Shown here in pieces: positions 53,922-62,014 of a DNA stretch of 64,000 nt. The notes below the pieces were generated by a model. It ran no database searches and was not told where the DNA came from. It worked only from the letters and a program-made list of their open reading frames with translations. Source of the stretch: Bacteroidales bacterium (GTDB taxonomy: Bacteria > Bacteroidota > Bacteroidia > Bacteroidales > JAFGUD01); NCBI GenBank assembly GCA_016938685.1, contig JAFGUD010000528.1, positions 1 to 64,000 of the forward strand. The letters run 5' to 3'. The translations under genes and the position numbers were made by a program. The stretch's first letter is position 1; each line of letters starts with the position of its first letter.

Positions 53922-54878
53922 ATGGCATTAAATATTTTTAATAAAAATAAAAAAGAACGTTTAGAAGAAGGATTATCAAAAACTAAGGAAAATTTTTTCA
54001 AAAAATTCTCTCGCTCGATAGCCGGAAAGACTAAAGTAGATATAGATGTTTTAGATGAATTAGAAGAAATACTTGTTGCATCTGATGTTGGAATTGATAC
54101 TACTGTGAAAATAATTGATAGAATCGAAGATCGGGTTTCAAAAGATAAATATTTGAATACAAGCGAATTAAATCGTATTTTAATCGAAGAAATAGAAGGG
54201 TTATTAGATGAAAATCCGGCAACTGATTTTAACGCAGATTTTGAAACAAAAGACGGTTCTCCATATATTATTTTAGTTGTTGGAGTAAATGGAGTAGGAA
54301 AGACCACAACTATAGGTAAGTTGGCAAACAAATTTAAACGCGCCGGGAAAAAAGTTATCTTAGGAGCAGCTGATACATTTCGTGCCGCAGCCGTAGATCA
54401 GATTGAAATTTGGTCAAAAAGAGTTGATGTTCCCTTGGTTTCAAAAGGTATGGGCGCCGATCCTGCTGCTGTTGCTTTTGACACTGTAAAAAAGGCTGTT
54501 GCTGAGAATTACGATGTTGTTATAATAGATACTGCCGGACGATTACATAATAAAATCAACTTAATGAATGAACTTTCTAAAATTCATCGTTCGGTTCAAA
54601 AAGTTGTACCTGATGCACCACACGAAGTGCTTCTTGTTCTTGACGCCTCTACCGGTCAAAATGCTTTTGAACAGGCAAAACAATTCACTCTTGCCACAAA
54701 AGTTTCTGCTCTGGCATTAACAAAGCTCGACGGGACTGCAAAAGGCGGAGTTGTAATTGGTATTTCTGCCGAATTTAAAATTCCTGTTAAATACATTGGA
54801 GTAGGAGAACAGATTGATGATTTGCAAATTTTTGATAAACACTTATTTGTTGAATCTCTTTTTTCAAATCAAAAATAA
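53922..54878 (+). CDS. ftsY: Signal recognition particle receptor FtsY
   Basis: FtsY docks signal recognition particle-bound ribosomes at the membrane. The 318-residue product has the four-helix N domain (about 15-95) and the G domain with GVNGVGKTTTIGKLA, AADTFRAAAVDQ, DTAGRLHNK and ALTKLDGTAKGG. It lacks the long acidic extension of enterobacterial FtsY and the M domain of Ffh, so it is the receptor. The ATG at 53922 is chosen over a TTG 9 bases upstream. ApbE, GroES-like and FHA genes follow with gaps of 14, 5 and 25 bases, forming a probable operon. Confidence 0.96.
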   Translation: MALNIFNKNKKERLEEGLSKTKENFFKKFSRSIAGKTKVDIDVLDELEEILVASDVGIDTTVKIIDRIEDRVSKDKYLNTSELNRILIEEIEGLLDENPATDFNADFETKDGSPYIILVVGVNGVGKTTTIGKLANKFKRAGKKVILGAADTFRAAAVDQIEIWSKRVDVPLVSKGMGADPAAVAFDTVKKAVAENYDVVIIDTAGRLHNKINLMNELSKIHRSVQKVVPDAPHEVLLVLDASTGQNAFEQAKQFTLATKVSALALTKLDGTAKGGVVIGISAEFKIPVKYIGVGEQIDDLQIFDKHLFVESLFSNQK

Positions 54879-54892
54879 AAAACCTTAATATC

Positions 54893-55891
54893 ATGAAAAA
54901 ATATTTTTTAATTATTTCTGCTTTCTTTTTTGTTTTTACTGCTTGTCAAGATGTTAAATATCAACAAGTAGCAGGAGAAGCGCAAGGTACAACTTATCAT
55001 ATTATCTACAATAAAGATAAAATGATGAAAAATGAAATTGACTCTATCTTATTAGAAATTGACTTATCGGTTTCTAATTACAATAAAAATAGTCTACTGT
55101 ATAAAATTAACAAAAATGTTCCTGATGTTACGTTAGATCAGCATTTTATCACTGTGTTCAATAAAGCTGTCGAAATTTCAAAAGCTTCTGATGGACTTTT
55201 TGATATTACAGTTGGTCCTTTAATTAATTTATATGGATTTGGAACTGAGGATAAAGGACAAATAAGCGATACTCTTGTAGATAGCTTGTTGCATTTTGTA
55301 GGTTATGACAAAATAAGAATTGTAGGAAATAAACTTGAAAAAGAAAATGAGAATGTAATAATTGATATGAATGCATTAGCACAAGGTTATTCGGTTGATT
55401 ATGTTGCTGATTATTTTGAAAGAAAAGGAATTACAAATTACATGATTGAAATCGGTGGAGAAACAATATGCCGAGGACATAACGAATTTGGCGAAGCTTG
55501 GAGAATTGGAGTAGAAAAACCACTTGAAAATTCAGACATTAATGATAGACAGATAGAATTAATTGTAGGTTTTAAAAATGAGAAAAAAGCTCTGGCTACG
55601 TCAGGAAATTATCGCAAATTTTATATTGAAAATGGTGTAAAATTTACACACACTATTAATCCTAAAACAGGTTATCCATCAAGAGACAGCCTTGTTAGTG
55701 TAACAATAATGGCAAGTGACTGCATGACAGCAGATGGATATGCTACTGCGTGTTTGGTATCAGGTTACGAAAAAGCAGTTGAAATTGTTAATTCTAATGA
55801 TAACCTTGAAGCATTTTTGATTTATTTCGATTATCAAGGGAATTATAAATTCTATTTTTCTCAGGGATTTAAAGAATATGTTGTTGAATAA
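54893..55891 (+). CDS. apbE: FAD:protein FMN transferase (ApbE family) lipoprotein
   Basis: ApbE links FMN covalently to a threonine or serine of target proteins such as RnfG or NqrC. The 332-residue product has a lipobox FTAC (Cys18). Family motifs are GTTYHIIYN, DITVGPLINLYGFG, IDMNALAQGYSVDYVADYF, MIEIGGETICRG and the metal-site segment DCMTADGYATACLVSGYEKA with Asp, Ala and Thr ligand positions. Length is standard. No rnf or nqr gene is nearby in this window. It is the second gene of the ftsY operon, starting 14 bases after ftsY. Confidence 0.93.
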   Translation: MKKYFLIISAFFFVFTACQDVKYQQVAGEAQGTTYHIIYNKDKMMKNEIDSILLEIDLSVSNYNKNSLLYKINKNVPDVTLDQHFITVFNKAVEISKASDGLFDITVGPLINLYGFGTEDKGQISDTLVDSLLHFVGYDKIRIVGNKLEKENENVIIDMNALAQGYSVDYVADYFERKGITNYMIEIGGETICRGHNEFGEAWRIGVEKPLENSDINDRQIELIVGFKNEKKALATSGNYRKFYIENGVKFTHTINPKTGYPSRDSLVSVTIMASDCMTADGYATACLVSGYEKAVEIVNSNDNLEAFLIYFDYQGNYKFYFSQGFKEYVVE

Positions 55892-55896
55892 AGATT

Positions 55897-56280
55897 ATGA
55901 AATTATCTTTAAATAAGGAAGATTTAGATCAAATTATAATGGTTGGAGACAGAGTTTTAATAAAACCTAAAACTCCACAAGACAGAACAAAATCAGGATT
56001 GTATTTGCCTGCGTCGATAGAACAAAAAGAAAAATTGCATAATGGTTATGTTGTTAAAGTTGGACCGGGTTATCCTATTCCAGCTATTAATGATTTTGAT
56101 GAACCATGGAGGGACAATACTGAAAATGTTAAATTTGTTCCAATTCAACCTCAAATTGGGGATTTGGCTGTATATTTGCAGTCAAATTCCTTTGAAATTG
56201 CTTTTAATAAAGAAACTTTTGTTATAGTTCCGAGTTCTGCAATTTTAATGCTTGTCAGAGATGATGGTCTGATAGAATAG
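55897..56280 (+). CDS. GroES-like co-chaperonin family protein
   Basis: The 127-residue product has the GroES beta-barrel pattern: MVGDRVLIKPKTPQDRTKSGLYLPAS, a glycine turn GYVVKVGPGYPIP, then GDLAVYLQSNSFEIAFNKETFVIVPSSAIL. It is longer than GroES (about 95 residues), owing to an insertion around residues 55-80 and an extra acidic end. No groEL gene is beside it, so it may be an accessory co-chaperonin or a divergent relative rather than the main GroES. It lies in the ftsY-apbE-GroES-like-FHA operon, 5 bases after apbE. Confidence 0.8.
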   Translation: MKLSLNKEDLDQIIMVGDRVLIKPKTPQDRTKSGLYLPASIEQKEKLHNGYVVKVGPGYPIPAINDFDEPWRDNTENVKFVPIQPQIGDLAVYLQSNSFEIAFNKETFVIVPSSAILMLVRDDGLIE

Positions 56281-56305
56281 AAAGATTTTTAGAAAAAATA
56301 GTCTC

Positions 56306-56770
56306 ATGGAAAAAAAAGTTGCCGGTTGGCTTATTGTTCATACAGAAGGAACAGAACACGTTAATTATGAACTTTATGAAGGGAAAAATATTATTGGAAG
56401 ATCAACTCCAAACTTTTCTCCTGATATTCCTTTAGATGATACTTATGTTAGTCGTAAACATGCGGTTATGATTGTGCGACTTAACGAGAATAATTTTTAC
56501 GAATATTATATTGCCGATAATGATGAAGTAAACGGTAAACCAAGTATGAATGGTACTTTTGTTAATGGTAAAACTGAACGTATTGGTAAAAGTGCAGTAA
56601 AAATGATTGATGGAGATACTGTTCAAATTGGAGTTACAAAGTTTGTTTTAAAATCAACAGAAATTTCAATTGATATTGAAGAAGCAATTAAACTTGTCAA
56701 AAAACAAGAATATCAAACTACAGTTGATTTTGTTACTCAATCTAAATTATATAAAAAAATAAAAAAGTAA
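56306..56770 (+). CDS. FHA domain protein
   Basis: The 154-residue product is mainly one forkhead-associated domain, which binds phosphothreonine peptides. The hallmarks are GKNIIGRSTPNFSPDIPLDDTYVSRKHA near residues 25-52 (with the GR and SRKH residues) and a late NGTFVNGKTERIG segment near 92-104. A short C-terminal tail rich in Lys (YKKIKK) follows. It suggests response to Ser/Thr phosphorylation, and SpoIIE-type phosphatases are encoded elsewhere in the window. Last gene of the ftsY operon; its TAA is directly followed by the stop codon of the convergent radical SAM gene. Confidence 0.85.
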   Translation: MEKKVAGWLIVHTEGTEHVNYELYEGKNIIGRSTPNFSPDIPLDDTYVSRKHAVMIVRLNENNFYEYYIADNDEVNGKPSMNGTFVNGKTERIGKSAVKMIDGDTVQIGVTKFVLKSTEISIDIEEAIKLVKKQEYQTTVDFVTQSKLYKKIKK

Positions 56771-58093
56771 TTAAAATATATTTGGCGTAATCTTTCTTTT
56801 GATGTAATATCGATAATGTAAGTTAATCCCTATCGAAAAAAGCAACATTTTAGGGTTACGCCAAAGATATTTATTAAGCAAAGTTCTGTTTAAAATGCTT
56901 TTCATTGAAAAAGTTTTCCTGTTCAACCACCAATACATTTCAGTTAATTTTTCAGGTGATATTTTTTTAGGAATATGCACACATTGCGAACCGTCAAAAT
57001 CTTTCCAGTTTTCGGTTAATAGTCTTCCTTCTTCTTTGTACTGATTATATAAAGCCGTTCCCGGAATTGGTGTTAAAATATAAAAACGTGGAATAGGAAC
57101 TTTATTTTTGTTAATAAAATCGAATGTTTCTTTTATGCTTTCTTCAGTGTCTTCATCTGTTCCAACAATCATTTCAGTACTTACAGTTATTCCTGCTTCG
57201 CTCAAAATACGGAAATTTTCAACATGTTCACTTGCTTTCAGCCATGGTTTTTGAATGCTGTTTAGAGCATCCTGACTTATGCTTTCTACACCAAAACTCA
57301 TCAAATCACAACCTGATTTTACAACAATATCAAGCAATTCCGGTTTTTTTGCCAAATGCAAAGCACATTGACTAGCCCAATTCATTTTAAGTGGCGTAAT
57401 TTTTTCACATAATTCTTTGAGATACTTGGGGTTAGAAACAATATTATCATCAATTAAATAAAAACGTTTGAAGCCGCGTTTTTTTACCTCTTTAATATCT
57501 CTTATTACCTCGTCAACCGGACGAAATAAATATTTACCTTCATATAAACAAGCAATTGAACAAAAAGAGCATTGAAAAGAACAACCTCTTCCGGCTTGAA
57601 CCGGTAACATGTTGCCAATTGATTTTTTTGTAAGTAACTCATAACGAGGAACAGGAAGATTTTTCAATTCAGTAATTGGATAATTATATACTTGTTTTAG
57701 TTTGCCTGATTCTTCAAAATCTTTAAGCATCATCGGATATGAAATTTCAGCATCGCCAATTACTACGCTGTCAACGTACTTTAGAGTTTCTTCGTAAGCT
57801 ATAGAAGCCATGTAGCCACCCATAACAACGATTTTTCCTCTTTTTTTGAACTCCTGTGCAATCTCAGCTCCTCTAAAAATTGCATGTCCCATTGTTCCAA
57901 TTGCAATAATGTCGGCATCGCTGTCTAAATCTATTTTGTCAACAACTTCTATCGCTACTTCAACTTCCCAATTATTAGGTGTGTAAGCCGCTAACAAAGG
58001 GAAAGCTAATCCCGGAAGATTTATTTTTTTTTGTGTACAAAGTTTACCGTTTTCTGCATATTGAGTTGGTTGTATGAAAAGTATTTTTGGCAT
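56771..58093 (-). CDS. B12-binding-domain radical SAM protein
   Basis: The 440-residue product has an N-terminal cobalamin-binding-like domain (about 1-150, MGHAIFRGAEIAQEFKKRGKIVVMGGYMASIA) and a radical SAM core (about 165-380). The 4Fe-4S cluster motif is CSFQCSFC (C-x3-C-x2-C), and DPKYLKELC-type and CDLMSFGVESISQD segments fit the core. The lipid/hopanoid-type B12-dependent methylases and other subfamilies share this plan, so the reaction cannot be named. The ATG at 58093 is preferred over a TTG 15 bases upstream. The gene stands alone, convergent with the FHA gene. Confidence 0.85.
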   Translation of the reverse strand: MPKILFIQPTQYAENGKLCTQKKINLPGLAFPLLAAYTPNNWEVEVAIEVVDKIDLDSDADIIAIGTMGHAIFRGAEIAQEFKKRGKIVVMGGYMASIAYEETLKYVDSVVIGDAEISYPMMLKDFEESGKLKQVYNYPITELKNLPVPRYELLTKKSIGNMLPVQAGRGCSFQCSFCSIACLYEGKYLFRPVDEVIRDIKEVKKRGFKRFYLIDDNIVSNPKYLKELCEKITPLKMNWASQCALHLAKKPELLDIVVKSGCDLMSFGVESISQDALNSIQKPWLKASEHVENFRILSEAGITVSTEMIVGTDEDTEESIKETFDFINKNKVPIPRFYILTPIPGTALYNQYKEEGRLLTENWKDFDGSQCVHIPKKISPEKLTEMYWWLNRKTFSMKSILNRTLLNKYLWRNPKMLLFSIGINLHYRYYIKRKITPNIF

Positions 58094-58251
58094 TTTTCTA
58101 TTTTTCAAGTTTTGAGCAACAGCGTTAAATCTAATTATTATGTCAGGTTATAATATGAAACTATCAAAAATTATTAGTCGATAACTTGTTTACAAATTTA
58201 ATTGAATTGTATAACAAAAGAAGTTTTATTTTTTTAGATTTGCCACAAAAA

Positions 58252-59493
58252 ATGAAAATACTGTCTCTTGCATTCATAATATTTTTAACTTCACAAGTAT
58301 TGTTTGCTCAATCTACAGATTCTTTATCGAGAAAAAACGCTTTAAATATCTTTCTTGATTCTTATCATAATACACAATTTATCAAAGAAAATATAACATT
58401 TGTTAATTATGTTAGAGATGTTAAAGATGCTGATGTTTACGTGCTTGAAATAACACAATCTGCCGGAAACGGAGGCGAAGAGTTTTCTTATATATTCACT
58501 GGAAATCATAAATATATTGGCAAAAACGACACTCTGAAGTTTTACACAACCGCTGATAATACCATAGACGAAATAAGACAAAAACAAGTTCAGATTTTGA
58601 AAATTGGTTTAATGCAATATGTTGCTCATACTCCTTATGCTAATGAAATTGATATTGTTTTTTCTGACAATTTTGATGATGAAATAACCGAAGATAAATG
58701 GCGAAGTTGGGTTTTTGAATTGAACGCTTCCGGAAGTACTAGTGGCGAAGACTCTTATAAAAGCTATAATCTTGAATCGTCAATTAGTGCTCAAAAAATT
58801 ACTGAAAAGTGGAAAATAGAAATTAAATACAGTAACTATAATTATTTGTCATATTATTATTTTGATGATGATACAATTTCCAGTCAGCGAGTTACTAATT
58901 ATTTTAGATCATTGGTTGCTTTGAGTATTGGCAATCATTGGGCACTTGGTTTCAACTGCGATTTTGGAAATAGTACGTACAATAACAAAAAACTATTTAC
59001 CGGATTTTGGCCAACAATTGAATATAATGTTTTTCAATATTCTAAATCTAATATTATTCAGTTAAGGTTTCAGTATTTATTTGGCCCAAAATATTACAAA
59101 TATTACGAAACAACTATTTATGATAAGCACGAAGATTTATTGTATTCTGAGAGATTAGGAGTTGCTTTTCAGATAAATAAAAAATGGGGTTCTATAAATA
59201 CATCTGTAAGTGGGGAACATTATTTTCATGATTTTTCTAAAAACAGGCTTAATTTTGATAATGAACTGGAAATAAGGATAATTAAGGGGCTTTCTGTTTA
59301 TTTATACGGTTCATATTCTATTATAAACGATCAAATATTTTTACCTAAAGGAGATTTATCTTACGAAGACATTTTACTCCGTCAACAACAAGCTTCAACA
59401 AATTATTCTTATTGGGGTTTTGTAGGTTTTTCATACACTTTTGGATCTATTTACAATAATGTGGTAAATCCAAGATTTAATAGTATTTATTAA
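58252..59493 (+). CDS. Exported outer-membrane beta-barrel-like protein
   Basis: Read from the ATG at 58252, the 413-residue product has a signal peptide (cut near VLFAQ). Residues about 20-140 form a soluble alpha/beta segment (FVNYVRDVKDADVYVLEITQS), and about 150-413 a string of amphipathic strands (WALGFNCDFGNSTYNNK, IIQLRFQYLFGPKYYKYYE, RLGVAFQINKKWGSINT, VGFSYTFGSIYNNVVNPRF) like a DUF481-type barrel. An upstream in-frame start would leave the signal peptide internal, so the ATG 66 bases in was chosen. Function unknown. The SIR2-like gene starts 183 bases downstream. Confidence 0.7.
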   Translation: MKILSLAFIIFLTSQVLFAQSTDSLSRKNALNIFLDSYHNTQFIKENITFVNYVRDVKDADVYVLEITQSAGNGGEEFSYIFTGNHKYIGKNDTLKFYTTADNTIDEIRQKQVQILKIGLMQYVAHTPYANEIDIVFSDNFDDEITEDKWRSWVFELNASGSTSGEDSYKSYNLESSISAQKITEKWKIEIKYSNYNYLSYYYFDDDTISSQRVTNYFRSLVALSIGNHWALGFNCDFGNSTYNNKKLFTGFWPTIEYNVFQYSKSNIIQLRFQYLFGPKYYKYYETTIYDKHEDLLYSERLGVAFQINKKWGSINTSVSGEHYFHDFSKNRLNFDNELEIRIIKGLSVYLYGSYSIINDQIFLPKGDLSYEDILLRQQQASTNYSYWGFVGFSYTFGSIYNNVVNPRFNSIY

Positions 59494-59675
59494 TCCGTAT
59501 CATAGAAGAAATTTTGTTTTAAAAATCATTATTTGGTCGCAAGAAAAATCAGATTTAGTAGAAAAATTGATTTCATAATTTCATGTTCTGTTAAAAATTA
59601 CACTAATTTTTTGTTTTTTCCTTGTATTTTACCAAATTTGTGAGGTTATATTAACTATAAAAAACAAGCATAACC

Positions 59676-60599
59676 GTGAATTTTGATAATTTCGACATAA
59701 GCTATATTACCGAATGGATTGATCAGGAAAAGTGTGTAATAATACTTGGACCTGACTTTGCTTTCGACTTTAAAAAATCATTATTAGGAGAATTTAACAA
59801 TTTTCTTAATCTGAAAAAATATAAAAGCGAGTTTAATGAAAAAGATGATTTTTTTGATTCTCATTCAATTAAACCAATGTTTTATCAGCATTTGTCGCGT
59901 TTTTTTAAGTCAATCGAGCCAACTGATTTTCATAAAAAAATTGCAGAAATTCCATTTCATCTAATTATTTCTTCTTCTCCTGATGTGCTTCTAAGTCAAA
60001 TTTTCGATGAAAAAAGCTTTGATTATACTTTTGATTATTACGACAAAAATATGAATCCGCAGCCTATTGCTCCTCTTTCAAAGGATAAACCATTAATTTA
60101 TAACTTGCTTGGTGTTCAGAATATGTTCAATTCATTGGTATTGACTTTTAATCAGCTTTTTGATTACCTGGCGTCAATACTTGGAGACCATAAACTTAGC
60201 GATGGATTAAAAAAACAATTACAAGAAGCTCAATCAATTCTTTTTCTTGGTTTTAAATTCAACAAATGGTATTATAAGCTGATATTTAGGCTGTTAGGGT
60301 TTTATGAAAATGCCATGTATCAAGCACCAATGGACGAAATAGAACAACTTAACAACGATGAAATTTATAATTTTTACGTTAATGAGTTTAATTTTCAGTT
60401 CATAGATGTTTCAGGCGAACAAATTATCACTAAATTATACGAACATTACAAAGATTTAAATCAGCTGAGAAAACCAAAAAGCAAAATAGTTGCTGGAAAT
60501 GTTATTCAAAATATTACAAACAACAATATTAATATTCAAGGTAATGGAAATATTGTAGCAAACGACATAAAAGATTCCGATATCGACATTAAAAAATAA
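59676..60599 (+). CDS. Degenerate SIR2-like protein with Asn/Gly-rich C-terminal motif
   Basis: The 307-residue product starts at a GTG. It shows a SIR2 (SIR2_2)-like pattern: CVIILGPDFAFD near residues 20-30, FHLIISSSPDVLL near 98-110, PLIYNLLGVQN near 138-148, SLVLTFNQLFDYL near 152-164 and SILFLGFKFNKWYYKL near 188-203. In active family members the third block carries a catalytic His before Gly (HG), and the second an Asn-x-Asp; here they read LLG and SSPD, so NAD hydrolysis is probably lost. The C-terminus (about 270-307) is NVIQNITNNNINIQGNGNI-like, an Asn/Gly-rich tail seen, as I recall, in bacterial conflict proteins. No partner gene is recognised nearby. Confidence 0.72.
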   Translation: MNFDNFDISYITEWIDQEKCVIILGPDFAFDFKKSLLGEFNNFLNLKKYKSEFNEKDDFFDSHSIKPMFYQHLSRFFKSIEPTDFHKKIAEIPFHLIISSSPDVLLSQIFDEKSFDYTFDYYDKNMNPQPIAPLSKDKPLIYNLLGVQNMFNSLVLTFNQLFDYLASILGDHKLSDGLKKQLQEAQSILFLGFKFNKWYYKLIFRLLGFYENAMYQAPMDEIEQLNNDEIYNFYVNEFNFQFIDVSGEQIITKLYEHYKDLNQLRKPKSKIVAGNVIQNITNNNINIQGNGNIVANDIKDSDIDIKK

Positions 60600-60633
60600 T
60601 TAATAGTTGAATTACAGAATGATAAAAAAACTT

Positions 60634-60670
60634 TGGACTGAAAGACCGAAGACTGAAAGATTGAATGACA
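60634..60670. repeat. Degenerate GACTGAAAGACCG repeat
   Basis: GGACTGAAAGACCGAAGACTGAAAGATTG-like units lie between the SIR2-like gene and the GT2 gene, the same family as 7652-7699. Confidence 0.55.
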
Positions 60671-60680
60671 AACGAAATAA

Positions 60681-61928
60681 ATGAAAAATTTCTCCGGTAA
60701 ATATTTTGAAAGAGTTAATAATTTTGAACAGTGTATTTTTTCTCATTCCTCGCCAGATTTAGCTGTTATTGTTGTTATTCCTGTTTTCAATGAACCAAAT
60801 GTAGATAAAACGCTTCTAAGTTTAATTTTAAATTCATTTAGTGGTTTTTCGACTGAAATAATTTTTGTTGTCAATTCCTCAGAAAACTCTCCCAATTCTG
60901 CTAAAAAAGAAAATTTAAAGTCCATTGATAAGTTAAATTCTGATTTTCAGGAAAATAAAAATGAAAAATTAGGGTTACATGTCCTTCATTTTCAAGATTT
61001 AGAAGAAAAAAAATCTGGCGTTGGGGTTGCTCGTAAAATAGGAATGGACGAAGCTTTGCGAAGATTTATCAGTATAAATAATCCACAAGGAATAATTGTT
61101 AGTTTAGATGCCGATACAATTGTCGAAAAAAACTATTTACAGTCAATTTTCGATACTTTTAACCAAAATAAAAATACGCAAGCAGCAAACATTTATTTTG
61201 AACACCCAACAAACGGATATGAATTTCCTGATGAAATTTACAAAGCAATAACTGTTTATGAAATTTACCTAAGATATTATATCGAAGCGTTGAGATATAC
61301 AGGATTTCCTTATGCTTTTCATACAATTGGTTCAGCTTTTTGTTGCACTGCTAAAATTTACGCTGAACAAGGAGGAATGGTAACAAACCAATCCGGCGAA
61401 GATTTCTATTTTTTGCAAAAAATTATTCCTGTAAGCAATTTTAAAGAAATATCAACAACAACAGTTTATCCATCGCCCAGAATCACGGACAGAGTTATTT
61501 TTGGAACAGGAGTAGCTGTTAATCAGATAATTAACGAATACGGTTTTGACTTTCCTACATACAAATTCGAAGCTTTTTTAAATCTAAAACTATTATTTGA
61601 ACAACTAGAAAACCTTTTTGAATCTAATATTGAAATTAGTAATCTTAACCTACACAAATCGCTCGAAACTTTTCTAATTTCAAATAAATTTAAAGAAAAT
61701 TTAAACGAAATTAAAAGAAACACCAAAAACTATAGCAACTTCAAAAATCGATTTTTCAAATGGTTCAACGCTTTTAGAATAATAAAATATCTAAACTTTG
61801 CACACGAAAATTATTGTCAAAAATCAAGTGCAATTGCAGAAGCAAGCGAACTTTTAAAACTGTTAAATCATAAAACTCCCAATGAAACAATTAGTTTACT
61901 CAATATTTATCGTAAAATTCAACAATAA
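60681..61928 (+). CDS. GT2-like glycosyltransferase
   Basis: The 415-residue product has a GT-A fold N-terminus: LAVIVVIPVFNEPNVDKTLLSL, IIFVVNSSENS near 55, GVGVARKIGMDEALRRF near 115 and the metal-binding DADT (IIVSLDADTIVEKNYL) near 145. A further block, GFPYAFHTIGSAFCCTAKIYAEQGG near 215, is the acceptor region, and DFYFLQKI follows. The C-terminal 130 residues are helical and unassigned. There is no signal peptide or membrane span, so it is likely a cytoplasmic transferase for a surface glycan or small molecule. Neighbours give no pathway. It is separated from the SIR2-like gene by 81 bases, so cotranscription cannot be excluded. Confidence 0.8.
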   Translation: MKNFSGKYFERVNNFEQCIFSHSSPDLAVIVVIPVFNEPNVDKTLLSLILNSFSGFSTEIIFVVNSSENSPNSAKKENLKSIDKLNSDFQENKNEKLGLHVLHFQDLEEKKSGVGVARKIGMDEALRRFISINNPQGIIVSLDADTIVEKNYLQSIFDTFNQNKNTQAANIYFEHPTNGYEFPDEIYKAITVYEIYLRYYIEALRYTGFPYAFHTIGSAFCCTAKIYAEQGGMVTNQSGEDFYFLQKIIPVSNFKEISTTTVYPSPRITDRVIFGTGVAVNQIINEYGFDFPTYKFEAFLNLKLLFEQLENLFESNIEISNLNLHKSLETFLISNKFKENLNEIKRNTKNYSNFKNRFFKWFNAFRIIKYLNFAHENYCQKSSAIAEASELLKLLNHKTPNETISLLNIYRKIQQ

Positions 61929-62014
61929 AATTTTAAAAACATATTTAAGAGATTTTTAGTTGAAATATTTAGAATTTTGCCTTTTCTTTTTTAATTTTGA
62001 ACAAAAAATAACTT

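Noticed and set aside
53795-54331. 178-residue minus-strand reading frame
   Set aside because: It is antisense to ftsY, whose GTPase motifs are unmistakable, and its Pro/Thr/Ser-rich product looks like a typical shadow translation.
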